Positions 11,954-22,900 of a stretch of 64,000 bases of DNA are shown here, piece after piece. Every line of letters begins with the position of its first letter. Position 1 is the first letter of the stretch. Position numbers and translations under genes: made by a program. Source of the DNA: Candidula unifasciata. Its lineage: Eukaryota > Mollusca > Gastropoda > Stylommatophora > Geomitridae. The notes under the pieces are model-generated. The model saw nothing but the letters and a program-made list of their open reading frames with translations. It was not told the DNA's origin and searched no databases. The stretch spans positions 252,785-316,784 of the forward strand of contig CAJHNH020000819.1 in the NCBI GenBank assembly GCA_905116865.2. The letters are read 5' to 3'.

Positions 11954-12463
11954 CAGTCTCTCCTGGACGAAGTTAAGAGAGTTGCGCTTCTTCTATCGAA
12001 GCAACAGTCTCTCCTGGACGAAGTTAAGAGAGTCGCGCTTCTTCTATCGAAGCAACAGTCTCTCCTAGACGAAGTTAAGAGAGTCGCGCTTCTTCTATCG
12101 AAGCAACAGTCTCTCCTGGACGAAGTTAAGAGAGTCGCGCTTCTTCTATCGAAGCAACAGTCTCTCCTGGACGAAGTTAAGAGAGTCGCGCTTCTTCTAT
12201 CGAAGCAACAGTCTCTCCTGGACGAAGTTAAGAGAGTCGCGCTTCTTCTATCGAAGCAACAGTCTCTCCTGGACGAAGTTAAGAGAGTCGCGCTTCTTCT
12301 ATCGAAGCAACAGTCTCTCCTGGACAAAGTTAAGAGAGTCGCGCTTCTTCTATCCAAGCAACAGTCTCTCCTGGACGAAGTTAAGAGAGTCGCGCTTCTT
12401 CTATCGAAACAACAGTCTCTCCTGGACGAAGTTAAGAGAGTTGCGCTTCTTCTATCGAAGCAA
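11954..12463. repeat. 51-bp minisatellite, exactly ten copies, open in a frame on both strands
   Basis: The unit CAGTCTCTCCTGGACGAAGT...TCGAAGCAA repeats ten times without a length change, and only a handful of single-base variants are seen. Because 51 is a multiple of three, frames stay open: plus 11894-12493 repeats QSLLDEVKRVALLLSKQ, minus 12537-11953 repeats CCFDRRSATLLTSSRRD. The plus-strand repeat is amphipathic and helix-prone. No start context, splice site or homologue supports real coding. Confidence 0.97.
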
Positions 12464-12609
12464 CAGAGTCTGTTTTCCAAATGTTCAATTTGACAATTTG
12501 TTTTTGGTTTCAGCATACACATACGGCCGTGGCACAAAGAACGATAAACACCTCGTGATACAAAGTGTCACCATTCGGATGAGAATCACCCGGGCGCGAG
12601 TCGTGTCTC

Positions 12610-13665
12610 TTCAAACCAGTGCAGCTAGAAATTGCCACAACGATTTAAAAAAAAAAACGCAGTAAATCGAACCCCTTGTTCTCGAGGATAACAAAATATT
12701 GTTAACTCATTCACCAACTCTAAGCCAGACAAAGCCAGAAAAGTATATACCTAAAGGAAAGCCAGCTGACGGCAAGTGATTGAACTGAAAACACATACTT
12801 ACATCAGTCGGTCAAAGCAGGGCAGAATAATCCACGCTTCTCAAACTTCTGGTGATATTATTAACCACATCCGCGCGTACAACACGTGAGATGGGATGTC
12901 GCTAACAAATGCTGGGACATGTCCACGTGAACACAGAAGTGGGTGGGGCCAGATGGGAAAAGTTCCAAATTGTTGTCGCTGGTGAGTGTTTTGTTTGTGC
13001 GTGTGTGACGTCATCGTGTCTTCGCCCTTGTTGTATTTGTGTTATGGGCTTGTTAGTCCATCCGCTGGTTGGATAGCTCGTGTTGAATTATAATTGTTTG
13101 CATGCCAAGCGTGTGCGCGCACGCGAATGTTTGTTGAAAAGTACGCTGGTACCTTGGTATACGTCCATTTAGGTAAACGTCCAACTTGGTATCACGTCTT
13201 GCTTCAGGTCTCCTCCACTTCAGATCTCTTCTTAGTCTGTGTGTAATGCATTCTAACCAGTTTCAGATTGGATCAGAAGTTCAAGTACTGGTCTTACATA
13301 TCCATCTAGGTTTTTAGCTTGGAGAGGGGAATGCAGGCTTCTGCAACATAGCACCAACCTCGCCCTGATTTAGATAAAAATAGGACAGATGCTCGTAATA
13401 AAAGCCCTACCACAGATCTGAGCCTTGTTGAAGATTCATATCAGCTTAATCAAACAATGGACTTAATGAATGATACAGTAATGAATATATCAATAAATAT
13501 AAATACATTTTTTTATTGGCATTAATGCTATAAGACCTGTCTTATTGATTTTGAAGCACTGTAGATGCATTCATAATCAATGCACTATAGAAGAAGCGGT
13601 TTCTCTACACTCTAACATCTGCTAGGAGAGACTGAGCACATATATGCCTGTCCTGAGTATAAAAG
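12610..13665. other. Unassigned; includes a CpG-containing stretch with TGACGTCA
   Basis: 12900-13140 is GC-richer than its surroundings, with a CRE octamer near 13,007 and GTGTGCGCGCACGCG near 13,110. It could be a promoter of an unseen gene; no exon is recognisable. Confidence 0.35.
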
Positions 13666-13667
13666 TC

Positions 13668-13885
13668 GCTGTCGTGGTGTGCCGGTTAGACTCTCCCCTG
13701 TAGATTCGAAGCTCATGGTTCAAATCCGAACGGAGCCAACCTTTTTTCAATAATGACCTTGTCTTCCGTCCTTAAACGGGCACCAGGTAAAGTCCTTGGA
13801 AGTAACGACAGTGGGCGTGATGTTGCCCAGATAATCCACTGAATGCTCATTGAAAAATATTAGGACTAGCCCTATATACCCAATA
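13668..13885 (+). mobile_element. SINE-A copy
   Basis: The head GTCGTGGTGTGCCGGTTAGA with GGTTCAAATCC is followed by the body with GGGCACCAGGTAAAGTCC and GGAAGTAACGACAG. Diverged member of the same family. Confidence 0.75.
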
Positions 13886-13934
13886 CCCAATACGAAAAGG
13901 GTCGTTGGTACCAGGGTTCAGTTTTACTTAACAG

Positions 13935-14165
13935 CATCATCGTCGTCGCTCTCATCACGGTCTGCCAGAAAGTCTCTCGCCAGCTCTCCTGCCTCATGTA
14001 CTTTCATACTCAAAGAGTTACTTATATCCTGTGCATATCTTCGTGTTGGTCGGCCCCTACCCCTCCTTCCTGGTACCATGCCTTCTGCTATTATTTTGTT
14101 CTAATCCGTCGTGGCGCTTGATATGACCAAAATATTTCAGCTTCCGAGACAGGTTACTGTTTATT
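13935..14165 (-). pseudogene. LINE RT C-terminal fragment
   Basis: The minus strand reads LKYFGHIKRHDGL, a Gly/Arg-rich GRRGRGRPT and a TMKVHEAGELARD-like end across frame changes. Related fragments are at 14595-14815 (-), 16095-16215 (-), 16480-16560 (+) and 32045-32300 (-). Confidence 0.65.
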
Positions 14166-15039
14166 AGCTAATTTTCCTTGATACTTAAAATAATACCTAA
14201 TGAGAAATGGAGCCAAATTCCAAGGTATAAATTATTTTTGTCAGAACTATGCAAGGCAAGGCAATAGATAAAAACAAAACATACATGTCAAAACACAGGC
14301 AGCCAAAACAAACAGCATATATAAGTTAGTTGCGTATCCTTTACAGGATGTTGCAGAACCAACCCCAGCATTTTTTGGACAAAGAAACTGATAGGTTACA
14401 GGACAGTGGCATGGTTATTGCAATTCGTATCACACTTGTAAGGCTTGAAGTTCCCTCATATGGATGAAATCATATATATCGTATAAGCAAATACTCAACT
14501 TTATCTGACCCTGACAACTCACGAGCTTCTTGATCAGTTCACAGATAATATAATTTACCAGCCGTCTTCTGTCACATACTAGTTTTATCATCATCATCAT
14601 CTCATATAGCAGGTCCTTTGCAGAACGTCGCTCTCATCATGGTCTGCCTCAAAGTAACTCGGTCTCTCGCTAGCTGTCTCACCTCTGGTAGTTCCATATT
14701 CAGCCTTGGCCCTCCTTCCTGGTACCAATCTATTTGCTATTACTTTTTCCATTTCATGCTGTTTATTAGCAAATTTTTTTTTTTTTTTTGTGTTCATATC
14801 TTTTGAAGGGTCATAACCCATATTTTCTTCTTAAAGACTGGGAGATAGTCCACGACTCACATCAGTGTGTTGTTACAGGGAAGATGCATGCTCTCAAAGC
14901 TTTAATTTCCTTGCTGGTGCTTAACCATAGAGTGTAATGCTGTTTAAATAGTTTTATATCATTACTTATTATCTAGATAACTAGTTTGACTTCTCGTGTC
15001 TCATACTGTCTATGTTGAACTCCTGAGAGCCAATTTTGT

Positions 15040-15610
15040 TACTGCTTTTCTTCTTCTTTGCGTTCAGTTTCGTATGCTCAGATCAGACCATCAGGTGGGT
15101 TACCTCTATGAACTGGCATGTCAGTTACAGGTCCTGCATGATTCCCCATAGCTTGCTCTGCACACTTTGCTCTTGAGGCCGGGTGTCTTTTTGAAGTTGT
15201 TGGTAGAGTGGGCAGGTCTGCAGAATATGCTCAGGTGTTTGTGGCCCTGTCTGACAGGCACACTGTGGAGACTGTACAATCTTTATTTTATGCACGTGGT
15301 AGCTGAGCCTGCAGTGTCCTGTTCGTGGACGGAAAATCGTTTATGCTGCTTTCTGTTGAGTCTGCTGATGGGGTCTTGTGGATGTTTACTATTGGTTTGT
15401 TTTCTCCACAATGCTTTGTATTTTCCCCTTGAGTGTTTTGATTTCTGGTAATGGCAATGAATGGGTGAGTTGTTTCTCCTTTGTTCCATTTTTTGCAAGT
15501 CTGTCTGCTAACTCACTTCCTGGATGCCACAGTCAGATGGGATCCACTGGAGAACGATTTGATGTTTTCTGAGAGTCTGTTGTCTCGTGAATCCCTCTGG
15601 GTTACCTGAA
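15040..15610 (-). pseudogene. LINE C-terminal fragment (RNase H end, CxC...H...C motif)
   Basis: The minus strand carries a decayed RNase H end (SELADRLAK), then HPQDPISRLNRKQHKRFSV, and in another frame QCACQTGPQTPEHILQTCPL followed by SVQSKLWGIMQDL. That order matches the C-terminus of a different non-LTR lineage from the one at 50553. Several frameshifts. Confidence 0.75.
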
Positions 15611-16275
15611 GGCCTGAAATGAAGTCACATAAGAAAACAATTTTGCGACTTTTTAATTTTTATTTCTTCAAGCACTTTGGCTGAATGAATAATTGCTTGC
15701 TACTTTGCTCTTAAGTTTGTTGAAAGTCTTCCAGCCAGAGGCGCATTACATTTCTACTGTAGTCCAACCTTACAGCTCCACTGTTTTTCTTTTCTGCTCC
15801 CTCCAATGATCCATTGTTACTGCTTTTAAGCTAAAAACTTTTATATAGACAGAGTTAAGTGACAACTGCTTGGGATTGAAAGAGTTAATAAGAGACCATC
15901 TATATATGGTTTGGAGAACCACATGATTCCTAATTCCACCCCCCCCCTTCCCCCCCAGCCTACCTGCAAATTTTCTAAGAGACAGGACTTAGTTTGCCCA
16001 GGATACCAAGTACTGGTACCTGTGAGTGGGGGGGGGGGGGGGGGTTGTACGTGTGTATGTGTGTGTGTGCATGCATGCTATTCCTCTGGACTGCTGGCCA
16101 AGGTTTGACACCCTGAGATTCATCATGTAGCAGGTCCTTGAAGAACATTATTCTCTGAAAGAAACTCTCTTGCCAGCTCTTCCACCTCATGGAGTCACAT
16201 ATATCCTTCGTCCTTAAGGACATCCTGAGATTTCAATTTACCAAATTTCAAACTGGATGGCAGACCAACAGTGCA

Positions 16276-16720
16276 AGTACCAGATACCCTGTTCAACCTT
16301 CAAAGAACCAGCCTTGTGTAACCTGTAGTCTGGTGTGGGTAAGCATATCTCGTAAAAATGACCCAAAATCATATATATAACCTACTATATAAACAAAACA
16401 CCCAAAAAAATATAAAATATAAAAATACACCAAAAAAGATTGGCTAATAAACAACATGGAATGGAAAAAGTAATAGCAAATAGATTGGTACCAGGAAGGA
16501 GGGGCAGGGCTGAATATGGAACTACCAGAGGTGAGACAGCTAGCGAGAGACCGATATATAACTATATATAACCTACTGTCTTATGACTTCAGGGGTGAAG
16601 AGTATAAGAGGAAGTGAAGAAGAGAAACAAGTACCAGATACCCTGTTCAACCTTCAAAGAACCAGCCTTGTGTAACCTGTAGTCTGGTGTGGGTGAGCAT
16701 ATCTCGTAAAAATGACCCCC
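16276..16720. repeat. 90-bp direct duplication
   Basis: AAGTACCAGATACCCTGTTC through TAGTCTGGTGTGGGT and CATATCTCGTAAAAATGAC occurs at 16275-16365 and again at 16630-16720, almost identical. A further pair, TAACCTACTGTCTTATGACT plus about 45 bp, is at 16569 and 18112. Confidence 0.85.
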
Positions 16721-18110
16721 CAAAAAAAACAGTATAAACAATCGACCGATCAGTGTGTCCCCTCTCGGCTGCTACCTGAAGGTTTACTATTCCATACTGA
16801 GATTATAAAACCTTACTCTAGATGGCAGACTAATAAGTTCCCAAGTCCACAATTCAAAATCCAAAGGAGGTAAAAAGCACTCATTAAGGCTACCAAGAAG
16901 AAGGTTGACATCCTGCATGAACTGAATGTCAAGGAGAATTGGCTCATAAACAGCATCCTGCCTGGCGCGATAGGTAATTTGGTTAAACCAGCGACACGGT
17001 GGAAAAACCCCTTGTGTTGCGAGTTCACGCTCGAGGGTAGGCAGAAAAGCCACATATTTTCCAGATTTACGGTAACTATCATGGAATCAAGGCCAAAGGG
17101 TTGCAATGTCCATAGTACCGAGCCAAATTGTGGAATGAGTAATCAACTCGCGCCCAGTTACACACTAGCTGACCTGTCATTGATGATTCTTCAGGCTGGT
17201 CTACATTAGCGGGGTGCCCCAGTGTACTGCTGTCTTCACAAAGCTTTCTACTTTGCGTGTTAATTGTTGTTCTGTGAGCAGCAGCCGCCCACATTGTGTT
17301 TTTACTTGTAAGCAGAATTAGTGTTTGTTGGTGGGTATATGACAGCCGTCTAAAATTTAAATAGGACATGAGTTTATTTAAACTGTGAGCACTAGCCGGC
17401 GACGAGGAAAGTACTGTTGAGTTTCTGCAGCAACAAGGCATTTTGCCGGCCACTGCAAAATGTTAAGAAGTATAAAACCACAGGGTGCAGAATGCACTCT
17501 CTCATGGAACCTAGGTTCAGTGTGTGGGGTGGGGGTTATGGCCAGTTGTACATGTTATGGTGTCGTTAAAACTGCTCACATCCTGTAAGAGAGAGCATGT
17601 GTAGTTGCCGGTAAGAGAGTCAACACAATACAACCTTGCACCAACTGGACACCCGTGCCAACTCAACTTTAACATCTCAAAGGTTAAGATGCATGAATGA
17701 GCGTCCATTCACAGTGTCCTGGGCCCGATCTCTTTACTCATCACTGTGTGCTGGGCCCAAGTTCGCTACCTGTTCCCAAAGGGTTTACAACTCATAGTTT
17801 CTGGGGAGGGGGGGGGGGGGGGGGGGAAGGGAGGGAACAGCATCCTCTTCCAAAAGCTGAGATATTATGGACATGTCAAGCACCATGGTTGTCTACAGAA
17901 AATGGCGAAGGGTACTTTCTGAAAAATGAGGCAGACCTGACCTTCATGAAAGTGGATACAGGAAATTAAAGATGCATTGACTGTGAAAGCACACAGGTCT
18001 GGAGAAATGGCTGCAGAAAGAGAGAAACATTCAGGCGTGACGTGAAGAGAGCTACATTCTGTAAAGGACCTGCTGACTGATTAATTGATAACCGCTACAA
18101 AAGCCAGGTG
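16720..18110. other. No recognisable gene
   Basis: Only short frames; contains a G run at 17810-17827. No repeat family recognised apart from the duplication noted at 16276-16720. Confidence 0.45.
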
Positions 18111-18244
18111 TATAACCTACTGTCTTATGACTTCAGGGGTGAAGAGTATAAGAGAAAGTGAAAATGAGGAACAAGACTGAATAACTTGGCATAACATGAC
18201 AAGCAAATATGAGTATTTTATCCTGTGAATACAGCTATTGCTAC

Positions 18245-18465
18245 TTATCTTCTAAACTAGATTATTATGATGAGGAGAGAATGAGACGCCTGGGTATGAC
18301 CACAGGGTCTGGTCGGCTCACTACACTCAGAGGAAAGGTTAGACGGACACATAACCAGACTGCAACCGGTACGTTTAGTACAGGCATTCTGCGCTCGCTG
18401 CTGAATATGAGGATGGAGTGCAAATGGGAATGCCCCTGGTGCTGTGATGACATGAGAAACTCACA
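18245..18465 (+). pseudogene. LINE C-terminal fragment
   Basis: A frame reads ERMRRLGMTTGSGRLTTLRG then TATGTFSTGILRSLLNMRME and KWECPWCCDD, the Cys-tail of the RNase H LINE family. Smaller copies of the tail occur at 20010-20090 (+), 44960-45080 (-), 46800-46890 (+), 48240-48350 (+), 51890-52030 (-), 52110-52230 (+) and 56640-56715 (-). Confidence 0.65.
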
Positions 18466-18729
18466 AGTACAATATACCAACAACCTTAAGTTCAAAGGGG
18501 ACACAAATGATGAACATAATCTAAACTCCTAGTCTAAATTATGTCCCTTCATCTCAATCCTATTTTTTCATTTGATTTCCATCTTCCAATCAGCAAACTC
18601 CTAATCAGATGCCTTTTACAACATGCTTGTTAGGGAGCAATGAGTCTATTCTGTCTTCCCTAAAATGGGGTCCCAGGACCCACATGGGAAAAATTATGAT
18701 TTTACTCTAATGTACACACATCTGAATTA

Positions 18730-19764
18730 TTTATTAAAATTGCGACAATAATATGTGAATTATCCATTACATTGTCCACACAGCAACTGAGAGTTCATGC
18801 ATCCACATACAGATATCAACTAAGGATAATATCCGTAAATGTGTGGGTTATCCACAAACTTATTATGCATAATAGGTTTATACAGTGCTTTAAAACATAA
18901 ATGTGACCTGCATGCAGAGACCAGTGATAATGATGATGCCTGGATTATCCATAAACCTCTACATTCAAACACACACTTACACCTGGAAAATCCATCAGCT
19001 TCTCTCTCCCTCAGTAAAAGTAACGTTAAGTCTCCCTAGACCCCACTCATATACACACTAGCTCACTTCTGACTGGTAGCTCCTGAGTCTTGTAACCTCA
19101 CACAAGGTTACAGGGGTGTTCGGCAATGCAGTAAATATCAGGTATTGTATATTTCAGCATGCCCATGTGCATTGTCGCGCACGTAAAAAATCCGCTGGCA
19201 GTTGGAAATCAATCAAAATCGTCGATGCTACAGAGCCTGTGCACTGTGCTGAGCTTCTTCGTACTCAGACTTGAGTTAGAAAAAGAACGGAGCACTTATG
19301 AGTTACTACCTGTGTGCCATGATGTTGATTGATTGTTCAAACCTCCCCCCCCCCCTCCCATCAGAAATGATGATGGATTATCGATTAACCTCTAAATATA
19401 CACAGACATACCTTTAATATTCATCAACTGACACATGCATATACAAACCACACACACATATCCGAACTGCAAATCTATATGCAAAAAACGTTCTCAATAT
19501 CACTGATGTACACACAGTATACACACTGAATAATACAAGAATGCACCCAAACAACACACATGCACGCACACACACATCACCAGAATGCACATCTATATGC
19601 AACAATATTCTCTGTGCCACTGGCAAACACACAATTATCTGCGTGAATTATGCAAGAATCCAATACACACCAACCAATTTGTTCGACAATATACAATGTA
19701 TTTACATCATTTCTGAAGAAACAAACGAGCGACACCCCGATATTTTCCAAACAAAAATACTGTA
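18730..19764 (-). other. Probable PKNOX 3' UTR region
   Basis: This is sequence after the stop codon of exon 12. It is AC/TG-rich, carries an approximately 105-bp imperfect duplication (19455-19520 and 19563-19630) and a SINE-B copy (19095-19335). A minus-strand AATAAA lies at 18735-18730 and is the first clear polyadenylation signal I saw, so the 3' limit is tentative. Confidence 0.35.
19095..19335 (+). mobile_element. SINE-B partial copy
   Basis: It lacks the tRNA-like head; the body runs CAGTTGGAAATCAATCAAAA, GTGCACTGTGCTGAGC and ends GTGTGCCATGATGTTGATT. It lies antisense within the probable PKNOX 3' UTR. Confidence 0.7.
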
Positions 19765-19971
19765 TCAGCCTTCCCCGACATCATGGACATCCCGTACGTC
19801 ACTGATATCAATTTTCAGCTCCCCAGCCTCAGCACTCTCGTCAGGATCCCCAAAACTTTGATCCCCGCTGTTGTCCTGTAAAGGCACCCCAAAAAACATC
19901 TGTGGATAATAAACAGTATTAGACTCAAGAGTGAGGTTTTCCCATTGTGAATCTGAATGCAACCTTTGAGG
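19765..19971 (-). CDS. PKNOX: PKNOX terminal coding exon 12 (acidic C-terminus)
   Basis: The acceptor is ctcctttctcag; phase 0 continues from exon 11 ([12 protein letters not shown]). It encodes residues 633-700 and a stop. The end is strongly acidic ([20 protein letters not shown]), like the EDESVDSTEED tail of vertebrate PKNOX1. This is the last exon I can support. Confidence 0.88.
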   Translation of the reverse strand, partial: PQRLHSDSQWENLTLESNTVYYPQMFFGVPLQDNSGDQSFGDPDESAEAGELKIDISDVRDVHDVGEG

Positions 19972-22900
19972 CTGAGAAAGGAGACATTAAAACCAACTCC
20001 TCATGGGAACCATCAGTAGAGGTACACTGGAGTGGCTGCTGCATCAGAGGACTAGGCACGCATGGGAATGCCCAATGTGCACTGGCGTTGACTGTGACAT
20101 CATACTTTATAAAATAAAATAATAGTAGCTTGCATAATCTATTGCCTGGCAAGTCTCACTGTAACTTGTCATGTGCATACTCAATAACACATAAATTGTT
20201 TGACTAAAGGTTAGTAGTGTTTCCTTGAAAAAGCATTTTTGTATGTCTGGTTTTACTAGGCAATTTTATGTTCAGTAGTTTGCTATTGTTTACTGAATGG
20301 TCGGCTCTGAAAATGATTATCTAAATCAACACAAAGCAGTCAGCTGTCAAATTACCCACAAGTGGGAACGAAACCAGGTATCTCAGAATTATGAAGCACA
20401 TTCGCAATGCCTAAGCCACAGACGCTTTTAGAATTCACATGAACACATAACAAAAACACAATTGATATATTTAGAATTCACTGCATAAAACTGGTAGGCA
20501 CCCACATGAGACATAAATACGACTTTCTACAAACACCACGGCTACATTATTTACTTTCTCCCATGCCTGTCATCAAAACCACCAAAAGATGGATACGACT
20601 TTCTACAAACACCACAGCTACAACTTTCTCCCATGCCTGTCATCAAAACCACCAAAAGATGGATATGACTTTCTACAAACACCACGGCTACAACTTTCTC
20701 CCATGCCTGTCATCAAAACCACCATAAGATGGATACGACTTTCTACAAACACCACGGCTACAACTTTCTCTCATGTCTGTCATCAAAACCACCAAAAGAT
20801 GGATATGACTTTCTACAAACAAAATGGCTACAACTTTCTCCCATGCCTGTCATCAAAACCACCACAAGATAGATATGACTTGGGACTTTCTACAAACACC
20901 ACAACTACAACTTTCTCCCATGCCTATCATAAAAACCACCAAAAGATGGACATATGACTAAGTAGTAACAAATAAGAAGATCCTCTACAGACCAGAGTAT
21001 CACAGTGCAAATTAAGCTGATGTGAATAGACGAAGCTGATGAGAACTGATGCAGCTGATGAGGACAGGCTAAGTTAATGAGGACAAATTAAGATGACAAG
21101 TACAAAGTTCACAAACTGAGCTGATAAGAATAGACTAAGCTGGCTAGGACTGACTATAAGACCAATGAGGGCAGACTAAGCTGATGAAGACAGACTAAGA
21201 TAACAAGGACAGATTAAACTGAAAAGGACAAAGTTGACAGCAGATGAAGAAAAACTAGGCTGAAAAAGAACATTTAGTTGATGAGGACAGGCTAAGATTG
21301 ATGACCAGACAAAGTTGAGGAAGACAAAGACTGATAACAACAGACAAAGTTAACGAAGACAGACTAAGATTGATGACAACAGACAAAGTTGATGAGGACA
21401 GACTAAGCTGATGGAGACAGACTAAAATGACAAGGACAGAAGTGCTTACCTGGCCAGCATTGCTAAGATGAAAAGTATTTTGAGCCACAGAATTTGCCAG
21501 TGTGCCCAGATGGAGAGCTGTAGAGGCCGACATTGTGCTCAGGTCAATCGGAGCGGTGTTGATGCAGTTTGCAAACTGGCAAAAATAGAAATAATCAGAT
21601 CTATAAAATAGGCTGCTGGCCATGAATCTCACTGTCCGGTGGAATGTTATTATAGAGGAATGTTGTGATGGAGGAATGTTGAGATGAAGGAATGTTGTGA
21701 TTGAGGAATGTTGTGATGAAGGAATGTTGTGATGGAGGAATGTTGTGATGGAGGAATGTTGTGATGGAGGAATGTTGTGATGGAGGAATGTTGTGATGGA
21801 GGAATGTTGTGATGGAGGAATGTTGTGATGGAGGAATGTTGTGATGGAGGAATGTTGTGGTGGAGGAATGTTGTGATGGAGGAAAGTTGTGATGGAGGAA
21901 TGTTGTGGTGGAGGAATGTTGTGATGGAGGAAAGTTGTGATGGAGGAATGTTGTGATGGAGGAATGTTGTGGTGGAGGAATGTTGTGATGGAGGAAAGTT
22001 GTGATGGAGGAATGTTGTGATGGAGGAATGTTGTGATGGAGGAATGTTGTGATGGAGGAATGTTGTGATGGAGGAATGTTGTGATGGAGGAATGTTGTGA
22101 TGGAGGAATGTTGTGATGGAGGAATGTTGTGATGGAGGAATGTTGTGGTGGAGGAATGTTGTGATGGGGGAATGTTGTGATGGAGGAATGTTGTGGTGGA
22201 GGAATGTTGTGATGGAGGAATGGGGTGATGGAGGAATGTTGTGATGGAGGAATGTTGTGGTGGAGGAATGTTGTGATGGAGGAATGTTATGATGGAGGAA
22301 TGTTGTGATGAAGGAATGTTGTGATGGAGGAATGTTGTGAGAAATGAAGGCTGTCGTTGATGAATAAAGTTACAGATGAATGTGGTGTCAAAGGAATGTT
22401 TGAACTTACTAACTAACTAACTTAACTAACCTAACTGTCACAAACCTCTGGTATGACCTTGCCGGTCCGTGGCTCGCTAACTAGGCCTATGACAGACAGA
22501 CTAACCTACAACACACACTGAACCCGAACGCACACAGAGCACACACGACAATCTTTATTGGAAGTACAGGTAATACATAGACAGTTGACTTCCCGCCGTG
22601 TGGCCACCTATTGCCTGGACCCTCTGGCTGGACGGGCTTTACAATCGCCCCGTCCCCAGTACGTGCGACAGGCATACTCTGGTGTACAAACCACAATCCG
22701 GTCAGGATATACGCTCTCTTCTATCGCCACGCCTGACCCAATCAAACTGTCACAGTCTCTGTCTCCTAGTGCAGGGTCAGAGTGTCCAGGTTAGCCACTC
22801 TCTCACAGCACATATAACATAAATACTCTACACAAGAACTATCCTATCCTAACACAAAACTGTACATAAACTATCCAGTCCACTAACAGAAATATATCCT

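Noticed and set aside
11953..12537. Minus-strand 194-residue Cys/Arg repeat protein
   Set aside because: Mirror of the 51-bp minisatellite; no start context, signal or homology.
21651..22346. CRISPR-like array (regular 16-bp repeat)
   Set aside because: Directly abutting units without unique spacers, in an animal gene intron: a minisatellite.
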